From Olavius algarvensis associated proteobacterium Delta 3 (GTDB lineage Bacteria > Desulfobacterota > Desulfobacteria > Desulfobacterales > CAFBRK01): a stretch of 34,058 nt of DNA. Below the pieces are notes generated by a model. It ran no database searches and was not told the origin of the DNA. It saw only the letters and a program-made list of their open reading frames with translations. Of this stretch, positions 16,720-25,220 are shown one piece after another. Position 1 is the first letter of the stretch; every line of letters starts with the position of its first letter. A program made the translations under genes and the position numbers. The stretch spans positions 1-34,058 of the forward strand of contig CAFBRK010000160.1 of the NCBI GenBank assembly GCA_903231505.1. Direction: 5' to 3'.

Positions 16720-18156
16720 ATGGACCCAGAGAACGTCTCGGCCGATTACCTGAATAACATATGGAAATTTTTTGCATCCCTCCAGTTGACCATTGTCGTG
16801 TTGTTGTCGCTTGCCATCACGTCCATCATCGGTACCCTGATCCCCCAAAATGAAGATCCCGGGGTTTACTTTCAGGCGTTTGGCCCTTTTCTCTACCGCC
16901 TATTCGATGTCCTGGACATCTTCGACATGTATCATTCCTGGTGGTTCCAGATGTTGATATTATTGTTGACCGCCAATGTGCTGGTGTGCTCCATCGATCG
17001 GCTGTCGTTGACCTGGAAAATCATCTTCCCTGGAAATCCCCGGTTCACGCCTGCCCGGTTCCGATCCCGGAAAAACCGTCACGAATTCAAGGCCCCCGTC
17101 GTGCCGGATCGTTTATCGGGCACCTACCGGGCCTTCCTGTCGAAGCGGTTCCACCACACCGACATCACCCCCACAGATACGGGTGTCGCCCTGTTTGCCG
17201 AAAAGTGGCGTTGGGCCCGCCTGGGAGTGTACGTTGTCCATTTGAGCGTCATCTTATTGCTGATGGGCGGGCTTGTCGGTTCCATGTTCGGATTCGACGG
17301 CTTTGTCAACATCCCCGAGGGCGAAAGCGTGGATACCGTCCGCCTGAGAAATTCCTCGGAAACCAAGAAACTGGATTTTGCCATCCGGTGTGACGATTTC
17401 GACCTCAGCTTTTACAATACCGGTCAGCCGAAGGAATTCCGGTCCAGTCTGACGATCGTGGAGAACGGAAAATCCGTCCTACAGAAGGACATTATCGTTA
17501 ACGATCCGCTACGATACCGTGGCATCAATATTTTTCAGGCCAGCTATGGCGAGATGGCACCCCCGCAGAGCCGCCAACGGATTCCGGTTCCGGAAACCAT
17601 CACCCTGTCGCTCACCAGCACAGAGTCGGGAATGACCTACCAGGAAACCCTTGTTTCCGGTCAAACCATAACCATCCCCGAAGGGGGCGGCACCTTTACC
17701 TGGACGTCGTTCAGCCGTGCCGCTGAATTCCGGGGACAGCCCATCGGACCGGCGATTATCGGGAAATTGACGCCCCGTAACGGCGACCCGACGGAAATCG
17801 TGCTGCCCCTGCAGTTTCCCAGTTTCGACCGGATGCGCCGGGGGGAATTTGCACTCGCGGTGATCGATCGCCAGCCGGACACGCCCCTTCAACCCGATCC
17901 GGTTGAAAAGCGTTACTATACCGGCCTTCAAGTCACCCGGGATCCCGGCGTATGGATCGTGTATACCGGTTTTATCCTGATGATTGCCGGCTGTTTTGTG
18001 ACATTTTTCATGTCCCACCAGCAGGTCTATGTGGAGTTGTCGGAATCCAGATCCGGCAGCCGGGTCATGGTGACCGGTATCGCCCATCGCAATAAAGTTT
18101 CCATGGCGAACCGGGTGGAAGCCATTGCCCGGCAACTTGAAGATGTGAGAGGTTGA
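16720..18156 (+). CDS. resB: Cytochrome c biogenesis protein ResB
   Basis: A 478-residue membrane protein of System II cytochrome c maturation. Three early hydrophobic segments are visible: LTIVVLLSLAITSIIGTLIPQ (about 24-44), WWFQMLILLLTANVLVC (about 75-91) and VYVVHLSVILLLMGGLVGSMFG (about 172-193). A long periplasmic domain follows, then a final helix near the C-terminus (VWIVYTGFILMIAGCFVTFFM, about 412-432). With CcsB/CcsA, ResB ligates heme to CXXCH motifs of exported cytochromes. An AAAGGG ribosome-binding site precedes the ATG. It lies 43 bp upstream of ccsB and one gene before the multiheme qrcA, a plausible client. Confidence 0.93.
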   Translation: MDPENVSADYLNNIWKFFASLQLTIVVLLSLAITSIIGTLIPQNEDPGVYFQAFGPFLYRLFDVLDIFDMYHSWWFQMLILLLTANVLVCSIDRLSLTWKIIFPGNPRFTPARFRSRKNRHEFKAPVVPDRLSGTYRAFLSKRFHHTDITPTDTGVALFAEKWRWARLGVYVVHLSVILLLMGGLVGSMFGFDGFVNIPEGESVDTVRLRNSSETKKLDFAIRCDDFDLSFYNTGQPKEFRSSLTIVENGKSVLQKDIIVNDPLRYRGINIFQASYGEMAPPQSRQRIPVPETITLSLTSTESGMTYQETLVSGQTITIPEGGGTFTWTSFSRAAEFRGQPIGPAIIGKLTPRNGDPTEIVLPLQFPSFDRMRRGEFALAVIDRQPDTPLQPDPVEKRYYTGLQVTRDPGVWIVYTGFILMIAGCFVTFFMSHQQVYVELSESRSGSRVMVTGIAHRNKVSMANRVEAIARQLEDVRG

Positions 18157-18199
18157 GTCCATCCCATGAACCCAGCGTTTTAATGTGTAAGGAGTTGGT

Positions 18200-19216
18200 A
18201 TGAACAGCTCGTATTTACTGTCCTTCATCACCTTTATTTATGGCTTTGCGGCGTTTTTATACATCGCGGCGTGGATTTTCAGGAAGGAAGGACCGGGCAA
18301 GCTGGCGACGTGGGTTTCGTTGGTGGGCGTGATCGGAAACGGTGCCGGTCTGATGCTACGCTGGTATGAGTCCTATCGACTTGGAATCGGGCATGCGCCA
18401 CTGGCCAACCTATATGAATCATTGGTGTTCTTTGCGTTCGTGATGGTGATCATCTATCTGGTGGTCGAACGCCGATACCGCAGCCGCACCATCGGCGCGT
18501 TTGCCATGCCCATCGCCTTTCTGACCATGGCCTATGCATCGATGGCCCCCCACATCAGCAGCCGGATCCAGCCGTTGATTCCGGCATTGAAGAGCAACTG
18601 GCTGATCGCCCACGTCATGGCCTGTTTTGTCGGATACGGGGCGTTTGCCATCGCCTTTGGTGTCAGCTTTATGTATTTGATGAAAAAGGGCCGGGAAACC
18701 GACCAACCATCGAGCATGGTGTATATCCAGCCGGTCGTGCTTTTTCTGGCCGTCGCCCTCCTCAACCGGATCCTTATGCAGTACCCCTGGGGTCTTTCGG
18801 CTCTGATCGCTCTGGGGGCCTGCGTGTTGGTGTACGCAGCCATGTTCCTGTACCAGCGCATGGCACCGGCGACAAGAGAGCGCCTTCTGGACCGCTTGCC
18901 GCAAACGAAAGTGCTCGATGAGCTGAACTATCAGCTTATTATGTTCGGGTTTCTGTTTCTGTCGGCCGGTATTATTACCGGCGCGGTGTGGGCCAACTCC
19001 GCCTGGGGCCGATACTGGGGCTGGGACCCCAAAGAAACCTGGTCTCTGATCACCTGGTTCGTCTACGCCACCCTTCTTCATGCCCGGATGATGCGGGGCT
19101 GGCATGGCCGACGGATCGCCTACCTGTCCATCCTCGGTTTCATGGCGGTGTTGTTCACCTATTTCGGTGTCAACCTTCTGCCCGGATTGCACAGTTACGG
19201 TGCGATGGGCCAATAA
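18200..19216 (+). CDS. ccsB: c-type cytochrome biogenesis protein CcsB (CcsA/ResC family)
   Basis: A 338-residue polytopic heme-handling protein with about eight membrane helices. The tryptophan-rich WWD domain is present as WGRYWGWDPKETWSLITW (about residues 268-285), which presents heme on the periplasmic side. Conserved histidines include those in HVMACFVGYGAFA, LLHARMMRGWHGRR and the C-terminal LPGLHSYG. An AGGAG ribosome-binding site precedes the ATG. It forms System II with ResB directly upstream. The symbol ccsB follows the bacterial naming; the same family is called CcsA or ResC elsewhere. Confidence 0.94.
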   Translation: MNSSYLLSFITFIYGFAAFLYIAAWIFRKEGPGKLATWVSLVGVIGNGAGLMLRWYESYRLGIGHAPLANLYESLVFFAFVMVIIYLVVERRYRSRTIGAFAMPIAFLTMAYASMAPHISSRIQPLIPALKSNWLIAHVMACFVGYGAFAIAFGVSFMYLMKKGRETDQPSSMVYIQPVVLFLAVALLNRILMQYPWGLSALIALGACVLVYAAMFLYQRMAPATRERLLDRLPQTKVLDELNYQLIMFGFLFLSAGIITGAVWANSAWGRYWGWDPKETWSLITWFVYATLLHARMMRGWHGRRIAYLSILGFMAVLFTYFGVNLLPGLHSYGAMGQ

Positions 19217-19233
19217 TTCCCTCGACAAAACCC

Positions 19234-19262
19234 TTGACAAAAACCCGTCCGGCGGATACATC
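19234..19262 (+). promoter_or_regulatory. Possible promoter in the ccsB-qrcA gap
   Basis: A perfect TTGACA (19234-19239), a 17-bp spacer and TACATC (19257-19262). It starts only 18 bp after the ccsB stop codon and lies upstream of the hairpin at 19331-19392, so the qrc transcript would begin with a structured leader. Confidence 0.4.
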
Positions 19263-19330
19263 ATCGCATGAATTTTTCGCCCTGCCGCAGGGAATTCCGC
19301 AGTGGTCGCGGCTCAAGAATGCGGAGGGGC

Positions 19331-19392
19331 AAAAACAGCCTGCTGTGCCTGTATAAGTCTGCCTGAAGAGGCAGCGGCCTGTTGTGTTTTTT
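19331..19392 (+). terminator. Terminator or attenuator hairpin upstream of qrcA
   Basis: AACAGCCTGCTGT (19334-19346) pairs with GCAGCGGCCTGTT (19371-19383), a 12-bp stem with one mismatch and G-T pairs, and is followed by GTGTTTTTT. A smaller hairpin CTGCCT-GAAG-AGGCAG (19359-19374) shares part of the right arm, so the two folds exclude each other. It ends 53 bp before qrcA. It may simply end the resB-ccsB transcript, or attenuate transcription into qrc. Confidence 0.6.
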
Positions 19393-19445
19393 AACCGCCG
19401 GCTTTGCCATCGCGGTGAAGCCATGATGATTGCGACGGAGTGTCC

Positions 19446-20243
19446 ATGAGTACGACAGAAGAGCACGCCAACGAGGTTCCCGCTGAAATAGCCGACAAAA
19501 AGGAGACAACACCCGAAACCAAAAAGGAATCCGCCATAGGGTACGTCATCCTTTTCTTTTTTGTCGGTTTGATCGCCAGCCTCATCGTCGGATGGATCAT
19601 CTTCCCCAGACTCCTTTATTCCCAGAAAAGCCAGCCCTTTGACTTCAATCACGCCGTACACCTGGATCTGGTCGACGAGGGCTGTCAAAGCTGCCACTAT
19701 TTCCGGGAAGATGGAAGTTTCTCCGGGGTACCCAAGTTGGCCCAGTGCATCGATTGCCATGAAGAGGTCAACGGTGAAGATCCCAATGAAGAAATTTTTG
19801 TCACCGAATATGTGTGGAAAGAACGGGAGGTGCCCTGGCTGATCTACTCCAAACAGCCCGACTGCGTGTTTTTCTCCCATGTGGCCCACGTTTCTGAAGA
19901 CAGCCTGTACGATGGCAAAGACTGTGTCACGTGCCACGGCTATCACGGTGAATCCGAGACACTGCGGCCCTATCAGTACAACCGGATTACCAACATCAGT
20001 CGGGATATCTGGGGGCACAACATTGCCGGATTCGCGCGCAACTCCTGGGATCGGGCGAAGATGGACGACTGTGCCAAGTGTCATGCAGAGGCCCGTGACG
20101 CCGCCTCACGTCGGAATTTGAAAGCGCCCACCACCCGGTTCATCACGAACATCATCGATGTGGCGTTCCCGGGCACGCGACCTGCCGGAAAGGGCAGCAG
20201 CGTCCAGACCGAGCGGGGTGCCTGTTTCGAATGCCACAAGTGA
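19446..20243 (+). CDS. qrcA: Menaquinone reductase multiheme cytochrome c subunit QrcA
   Basis: A 265-residue cytochrome anchored by one N-terminal helix (VILFFFVGLIASLIVGWIIF, about 34-54), with the heme domain in the periplasm. Five CXXCH sites are visible: CQSCH, CIDCH, CVTCH, CAKCH and CFECH, the last at the extreme C-terminus. The characterised Qrc complex is reported to carry six hemes c; a lone C140 followed by FFSHVAH is the only candidate for a sixth site. It takes electrons from periplasmic cytochrome c3. The ATG at 19446 has GGAG 5 nt upstream; the GTG at 19440 overlaps that site. It is the first gene of qrcABCD, and its maturation would need the ResB/CcsB system just upstream. Confidence 0.92.
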   Translation: MSTTEEHANEVPAEIADKKETTPETKKESAIGYVILFFFVGLIASLIVGWIIFPRLLYSQKSQPFDFNHAVHLDLVDEGCQSCHYFREDGSFSGVPKLAQCIDCHEEVNGEDPNEEIFVTEYVWKEREVPWLIYSKQPDCVFFSHVAHVSEDSLYDGKDCVTCHGYHGESETLRPYQYNRITNISRDIWGHNIAGFARNSWDRAKMDDCAKCHAEARDAASRRNLKAPTTRFITNIIDVAFPGTRPAGKGSSVQTERGACFECHK

Positions 20244-20306
20244 TGGGGGCCATCGATAACAGAACCAACCGATGCTGCCGAATACCGTCTTTGAGGGATT
20301 AAATCT

Positions 20307-22514
20307 ATGAACATAGGCAGAAGAAGTTTCTTGTCGTTTTTGATCGGCGGAGCTGCCGGAACCGCTCTGTCTCCGTTGCCCTGGAAACTGACCGACGACA
20401 TATCCATCTGGTCTCAGAATTGGCCCTGGACGCCGGTTCCGGCAACCGGTGAGGTTACCTACGCCAACACCACGTGTACGTTGTGCCCCGGAGGGTGCGG
20501 TATTTCCGTTCGAAAGATCGACGAACGGTGCGTCAAAATCGAGGGTACACCGGGCCATCCCGTCAATGACGGCGGCGTCTGCCCACTGGGCAGTTCCGGG
20601 CTGCAGGTCCTCTACGGGCCGGCACGGATTAAAACACCCCTTAAACGGGTGGGCGAGAGAGGCCAGGGGCGCTGGATGGCCATTTCATGGGAGGATGCCC
20701 TCGCTCAAACCGCCGATAAACTCACTGAGTTAAGAGAGGGCGGACAGCCTCAATCCGTGGCATGTCTTTCCGGAAGGACTTACGGCACGATGCCGTCGCT
20801 GTTGCAGCGATTCATGGCGGCCTACGGATCGCCCAATTTCATGACAGTTCCGTCCATGCGCGACTCCTATGCGCTGACATTTGCCGCGATGAACGGGCAA
20901 ACGGCGATGGCCGGGTTCGATACGGAAAATACCGATTTTGTGCTGAGCTTCGGATCCGGGATTATCGACGGGTGGGGCTCTCCGGTGCGCATGTTCCGGG
21001 CAAACAGTGCCTGGCAGGGCGGCCGCGGCAAGGTGGTGCAGGCAGAGCCCCGGCTTTCCAACACCGCCGCCAAGTCCGATATTTGGGCGCCCATCAGACC
21101 AGGGACCGACGCCGCCCTGGCGCTGGGCATGGCCCATGTCATCATTCTCGAAAAACGCTACCGCAGCGATTTCGTCAGCAACTATACGACCGGGTTCGAC
21201 GCCTTCAAGACCATGGTTATGGCAGGCTACAGCCCCGAGAAGGTGGCGCAGATCACCGGCGTGGAGAAGAACACCATCGTTTCCCTGGCCCGAAGCTTTG
21301 CACGGGCCTCTCGGCCGCTCGCCATTTGCGGCAGGGGAAGGGGGGAAGTCCCCGGGAGCATGAACGAGTTTATGGCCGTCCACGCGCTCAATGCCCTGGT
21401 GGGCGTCATCAATCGGCCGGGCGGCGTCTGGGCACTGCCCGAACCGGGCTACATCCAATGGTCGGGTCCGGATCTGGATGCAGTCGCCATCGCCGGGGGT
21501 CGCCGACAGCGTCTCGACGGTGCCGGCAGCAGCAACCCTGCAGCGTCGCTGCCCAACCGTTTTTTCACAACGGTAGCCGCCGGAGAAGACTATCCCATCG
21601 AAGCGATGTTTATCTCCGGGGCCAATCCCGACTTTGACTTTCTAAACAACCAGCGCGTCGCGGAGGCCATGGCCAAGATTCCGTTTGTGGTGAGTTTTTC
21701 CTCTCTCATGGATGACACCGCCAGAAACGCGGACCTGATTCTTCCCGATCATGTCTATCTGGAGCGCTACGAGGACGTTCCCGCACCCATGGGATTTCAG
21801 AGACCGATCATCGGGCTCTGCCGGCCGGCCGTTACACCGCAGTTCAACACCATGCACACCGGAGATGTGATCATTCAGCTGGCCCAGACCCTCGGGGGGA
21901 CCCTGGCCGATGCCTTTCCATGGGACAACTACGAGGTCTGCCTCCAGGACACCCTTGGGGATCAGTGGGATACGCTGGTCGAGGAAGGCTACGCCATGGA
22001 TGAGGGCTTCTCACCGGCCCCGTGGGCCGACATGTTCGGTTCCCGGAAGTTCGATTTTACCGCCGCCGGCATCCGAAACGGTTTTGTCCCGGTCCCCATC
22101 GCAGGCGACGATATCACCTACCCGCTGGTCCTGATGCCCTACGACTCTATGCGTGTGGCCAGCGGAGCTATCGGCAATACACCGTTTATGACCAAAACCG
22201 TCGATGAAAACGTTCTCTTGCATGGCATGGCCTTTGTTCAGATCAATCCGGTGACAGCCGGGTCCCTTGGCCTGCGACAGGGGGACAAGGCCGAGTTGAC
22301 CACACCCGCCGGCAAAGCCGAGGTCCGAACGGACCTTTTCGAGGGCATTATGCCCGGTGTGATCGCCATGCCGAGGGGGATGGGCCGGACGCCCTATGAC
22401 AAGAAGCTGATGAAACACGGTGTCAGCACCAATCCCCTGGTGAGCTCGGTGGAAGACCCGATTTCCGGACTCGAGGCGGCATGGGGGGTCCGGGCAAAGC
22501 TGAGCAAAGCCTAA
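20307..22514 (+). CDS. qrcB: Menaquinone reductase molybdopterin-oxidoreductase-like subunit QrcB
   Basis: A 735-residue periplasmic protein exported by the Tat system: RRSFLSF at residues 5-11 precedes a hydrophobic stretch. The N-terminal domain has the CTLCPGGCG cluster motif and a later GGVCPLG, fitting one [4Fe-4S] cluster of the DMSO reductase family. The rest follows the molybdopterin oxidoreductase fold with a C-terminal dinucleotide-binding domain (VQINPVTAGSLGLRQGDKAEL). In the characterised Qrc complex this subunit is reported to lack molybdenum and to act structurally in electron transfer. The gene starts 63 bp after qrcA with a GAGG ribosome-binding site. Neighbour order and length fit QrcB rather than a catalytic formate dehydrogenase or polysulfide reductase. 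Confidence 0.93.
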   Translation: MNIGRRSFLSFLIGGAAGTALSPLPWKLTDDISIWSQNWPWTPVPATGEVTYANTTCTLCPGGCGISVRKIDERCVKIEGTPGHPVNDGGVCPLGSSGLQVLYGPARIKTPLKRVGERGQGRWMAISWEDALAQTADKLTELREGGQPQSVACLSGRTYGTMPSLLQRFMAAYGSPNFMTVPSMRDSYALTFAAMNGQTAMAGFDTENTDFVLSFGSGIIDGWGSPVRMFRANSAWQGGRGKVVQAEPRLSNTAAKSDIWAPIRPGTDAALALGMAHVIILEKRYRSDFVSNYTTGFDAFKTMVMAGYSPEKVAQITGVEKNTIVSLARSFARASRPLAICGRGRGEVPGSMNEFMAVHALNALVGVINRPGGVWALPEPGYIQWSGPDLDAVAIAGGRRQRLDGAGSSNPAASLPNRFFTTVAAGEDYPIEAMFISGANPDFDFLNNQRVAEAMAKIPFVVSFSSLMDDTARNADLILPDHVYLERYEDVPAPMGFQRPIIGLCRPAVTPQFNTMHTGDVIIQLAQTLGGTLADAFPWDNYEVCLQDTLGDQWDTLVEEGYAMDEGFSPAPWADMFGSRKFDFTAAGIRNGFVPVPIAGDDITYPLVLMPYDSMRVASGAIGNTPFMTKTVDENVLLHGMAFVQINPVTAGSLGLRQGDKAELTTPAGKAEVRTDLFEGIMPGVIAMPRGMGRTPYDKKLMKHGVSTNPLVSSVEDPISGLEAAWGVRAKLSKA

Positions 22515-22581
22515 GGCCCGACGCAGACCGAATCGATAATTGCGAAGGGTGAATCGCGCACCAAACACCACGAGGTTCTGA

Positions 22582-23385
22582 ATGAAAGGGGCTACAACTC
22601 ATCGGTATGGAATGGTGATTGATCTGGACAAGTGCACCGGCTGCGGCGCCTGCATGATCGCCTGCATGGCTGAAAACAACGTGCCGTTCCGGGACGACGA
22701 ATCGGATAAGCTGCTTTCCCTCACCTGGATGCGGATTTTTCGATTGAACAATGGAAAGCCTTTTCCGGAGGCGGACGTCTGTTATCTGCCCCGGCCCTGC
22801 ATGCACTGCGAAGGGGATCACGGTCATTCACCCTGCGTGTCGGTCTGTCCGGCCACCGCAACGGACTACAGCCGAGAAACAGGCATTGTCAGCCAGATAT
22901 ATACCCGCTGCTTCGGTTGCCGCTACTGCATGGGCGCCTGCCCCTACAAAGCGCGGTTATTTAACTGGTGGGATCCGGTCTGGCCGGATGGTATGGAAAA
23001 ATTCCTCAACCCCGATGTCTCACCTAGGGTGCGGGGTGTCGTCGAAAAATGCAGCTTCTGCTACAACCGATATCAACTGGCGAAAAACAAGGCCTTTCTG
23101 GAGGGGCGACGGGAACTGGAAGAGAACGAATACCAGACGTCCTGCACCCAGGCCTGTCCGGCCGGCGCCATTGTCTTTGGGGATTTGAACAACCCCCATC
23201 ATCAGGTTCACCAGCTGGTCGATCCGGACATGGCCCATGGGGGGCGTCCGCGCAATCCCAACGCATTTCGGATCCTCGAGCGTTTGGGCACCAATCCCAA
23301 GGTCTACTACCTGTCCAGCCGGGAGTGGGTGCGGCGATCCGGAGACAACACCATCGAGGGGGAAGGCAAGCTTAAGAGCCACTGA
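22582..23385 (+). CDS. qrcC: Menaquinone reductase iron-sulfur subunit QrcC
   Basis: A 267-residue protein of the DmsB/NrfC type. Four cysteine motifs are visible: CTGCGACMIAC, CMHCEGDHGHSPCVSVC, CFGCRYCMGAC, and CSFC followed by CTQAC. The 16 cysteines could hold four cubane-type clusters that relay electrons between the QrcA/QrcB module and the membrane subunit QrcD. There is no own signal peptide, so export probably occurs with Tat-borne QrcB, as in related complexes. It starts 67 bp after qrcB with a GAGG site and is followed 53 bp later by qrcD. Confidence 0.94.
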   Translation: MKGATTHRYGMVIDLDKCTGCGACMIACMAENNVPFRDDESDKLLSLTWMRIFRLNNGKPFPEADVCYLPRPCMHCEGDHGHSPCVSVCPATATDYSRETGIVSQIYTRCFGCRYCMGACPYKARLFNWWDPVWPDGMEKFLNPDVSPRVRGVVEKCSFCYNRYQLAKNKAFLEGRRELEENEYQTSCTQACPAGAIVFGDLNNPHHQVHQLVDPDMAHGGRPRNPNAFRILERLGTNPKVYYLSSREWVRRSGDNTIEGEGKLKSH

Positions 23386-23438
23386 CTGGGATATTCCATA
23401 AACCCAAGTAACCGCAGAGAATTGGGAGTTTATCACGC

Positions 23439-24767
23439 ATGGATAGAGCACTTATACCCGATGGCGTCCAACGCGATCCGTTGTGGAAATTTATCCTGAA
23501 GCTGGGTCCGGTCGTTGCCGTTCTGATCTGGGGCGTGGTCGCCATGTTCCTGTGCTGGATCAAGGGGCTGAATCAGACCAACATGAACAACTACTACGGA
23601 TTCGCACTATGGATCTGGGCGGATCTTGCGGTGATCGCCCTTGGCGGCGGGGCCTTCTTCACCGGTTTCCTCAGATACCTCGTCGGTAAGGATGATTTGA
23701 AATATATCATCAATTTTGCCGTGCTTGTCGGTTTTATCTGTTACAGCTCGGCACTGTTGATTCTGGCCATCGACATCGGCCAACCCCTGCGAGGCTGGTT
23801 TATCTTCTGGCATGCGAATGTGCACTCCATGCTGACCGAGGTGGCGTTCTGTCTGTCCGCCTATTTTGGTGTTCTGACCATCGAGTACATTCCGCTGGTT
23901 CTGGAAAACCGCCAGCTCGACCGGGTGCCCTTTTTTCATCACCTGAGCCATAATATGCATGGTATCATGGCGGTGTTTGCGGCCACCGGCGCCTTCCTGA
24001 GCTTCTTTCACCAGGGCTCCCTGGGCGGTGTGGCCGGTGTACTGTTCGGACGCCCCTTTGCCTTCCGTGAGCATGTCTTCATCTGGCCCTGGACCTTTTT
24101 CCTGTTCACCTGGTCGGCTGCCGCATACGGGCCAAGCTTTACGATCATGCTGCTCAAAATCACCGAGAAGATCACCAACAAAAGGCTGGTTAAAGATAAT
24201 GTGGTGCAATTGCTGGCCAAAATATCCGGCTGGATGATTCTGACCTACATCATCGCCAAGATCATCGACACCTGGTACTGGGCGGCGGTCACGGCCCCCT
24301 CAAAGGGTTTCACCCTCATAGATTTTTATTCGAACAACGCCTTTTACGGATTATGGATTTTGTTTCTCGAGATCGTCGTGGGGGGGGTGATTCCGGCCAT
24401 TATTCTCGTTAGCGATAAGGGACGCAAAAATGCCAAGCTGCTTTTTCTTGCGGTGGTGTTGGGCGTCATCGGTGTCTCCGTGAACCGGTGGGTGATGGTG
24501 CTCCAGGTCATGGCGGTTCCGATCATGCCTTTTGACCAGTGGGCGCTGTATCTGCCCAGCTGGCAGGAGGTGGCCACAACGATTCTGCCGGTGGCCTACG
24601 GTGTTATCCTGATTGCCCTGTCCCACCGGTACCTGCCGGTGTGGCCCCAGGAGCGTGAACTGAATCCGATCGACGCACCGTCGGCACCCGAAGCGGCGGT
24701 GGCCGAAGACATCGACGAAGCGGCCGAGGCCGCCCCGGACGGGGATTTGGCGCCGGCTCAGGCATAA
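23439..24767 (+). CDS. qrcD: Menaquinone reductase membrane subunit QrcD (NrfD/PsrC family)
   Basis: A 442-residue integral membrane protein of the NrfD/PsrC family with about ten helices, starting with VVAVLIWGVVAMFLCWI (about 25-41). Polar and aromatic residues such as HANVHSMLTEVAF and HHLSHNMHGIMAVFAATGAFLSF mark the likely quinone pocket and proton path. The last 30 residues are an Ala/Glu/Pro-rich soluble tail, unusual in composition. The subunit reduces menaquinone with electrons from QrcC. It is preceded by GGGAG and is followed by a further small membrane gene (24791) in the same transcript. Confidence 0.93.
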   Translation: MDRALIPDGVQRDPLWKFILKLGPVVAVLIWGVVAMFLCWIKGLNQTNMNNYYGFALWIWADLAVIALGGGAFFTGFLRYLVGKDDLKYIINFAVLVGFICYSSALLILAIDIGQPLRGWFIFWHANVHSMLTEVAFCLSAYFGVLTIEYIPLVLENRQLDRVPFFHHLSHNMHGIMAVFAATGAFLSFFHQGSLGGVAGVLFGRPFAFREHVFIWPWTFFLFTWSAAAYGPSFTIMLLKITEKITNKRLVKDNVVQLLAKISGWMILTYIIAKIIDTWYWAAVTAPSKGFTLIDFYSNNAFYGLWILFLEIVVGGVIPAIILVSDKGRKNAKLLFLAVVLGVIGVSVNRWVMVLQVMAVPIMPFDQWALYLPSWQEVATTILPVAYGVILIALSHRYLPVWPQERELNPIDAPSAPEAAVAEDIDEAAEAAPDGDLAPAQA

Positions 24768-24790
24768 GAAGACCAGGAGGAGGATAGAGG

Positions 24791-24958
24791 ATGTTTCCGT
24801 TTAACTTCGAGTGGATCTGGGACATGTCGCATGTGGTGTTCATGGGCGGCCTCTGGTACGCACTCAACATCATCGGCATCGGCATGACCTTCTGCATCAT
24901 CAAGGCGATATACGATACGGTAAAGGGAAAAGACGACGGGCATCACGCGGAGCACTGA
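24791..24958 (+). CDS. Small single-helix membrane protein downstream of qrcD
   Basis: A 55-residue reading frame, short enough to be missed by common length cutoffs. It starts MFPFNFEWIWDMSHVV, has one hydrophobic helix (FMGGLWYALNIIGIGMTFCII, about 17-37) and ends in a charged, His-rich tail (KGKDDGHHAEH). The ribosome-binding site GGAGGAGGATAGAGG is the strongest in the qrc cluster. It starts 23 bp after qrcD and sits before the operon's terminator at 24978. I infer a small accessory subunit of the Qrc complex or of its assembly. I know of no characterised protein of this kind. Confidence 0.75.
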   Translation: MFPFNFEWIWDMSHVVFMGGLWYALNIIGIGMTFCIIKAIYDTVKGKDDGHHAEH

Positions 24959-24977
24959 TAACGTTACGCATATGCAT

Positions 24978-25021
24978 CAAAAGCGCTCCATCCGGATCTA
25001 TGGTCGGGGGAGCGCTTTTTT
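24978..25021 (+). terminator. Intrinsic terminator of the qrc operon
   Basis: AAAAGCGCTCC (24979-24989) pairs with GGAGCGCTTTT (25009-25019) around an 19-nt loop and is followed by T residues. It lies 20 bp after the stop codon of the small membrane gene, placing that gene inside the qrc transcript. Confidence 0.9.
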
Positions 25022-25043
25022 ATTGGGAACTAGCTGAACGCTC

Positions 25044-25127
25044 GATACTGGATTCTTGATACTGGATGCTGGATGGTGGATACTGGATACTGGATGCTGG
25101 ATTCTGGATGGTGGATGCTGGATATCA
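25044..25127 (+). repeat. Heptanucleotide array, GATNCTG family
   Basis: Eleven consecutive 7-bp units in phase (GATACTG, GATTCTT, GATGCTG, GATGGTG variants) and one partial unit. It opens the 660-bp non-coding mosaic between the qrc terminator and murA. Confidence 0.9.
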
Positions 25128-25155
25128 GCCGAAGGTTGTCTTCCGAGGTTTAAGA

Positions 25156-25210
25156 TGTCAGGTGTCAGGTGTCAGGAAACCGGCGAACGGGCCAACGGGC
25201 GAACGGGATA
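25156..25210 (+). repeat. Heptamer TGTCAGG x3, then octamer ACGGGCNA x4
   Basis: TGTCAGG occurs three times in phase (25156-25176). It is followed by four 8-bp units ACCGGCGA, ACGGGCCA, ACGGGCGA and ACGGGATA (25179-25210). The octamer is the same family as the long array at 25585-25704 and the one at 33895-33974. Confidence 0.85.
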
Positions 25211-25220
25211 CTGGATGCTT

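Noticed and set aside
20762..21637. A 291-codon plus-strand frame inside qrcB
   Set aside because: It lies fully within qrcB in another frame, is Arg/His-rich and has no recognisable domain.
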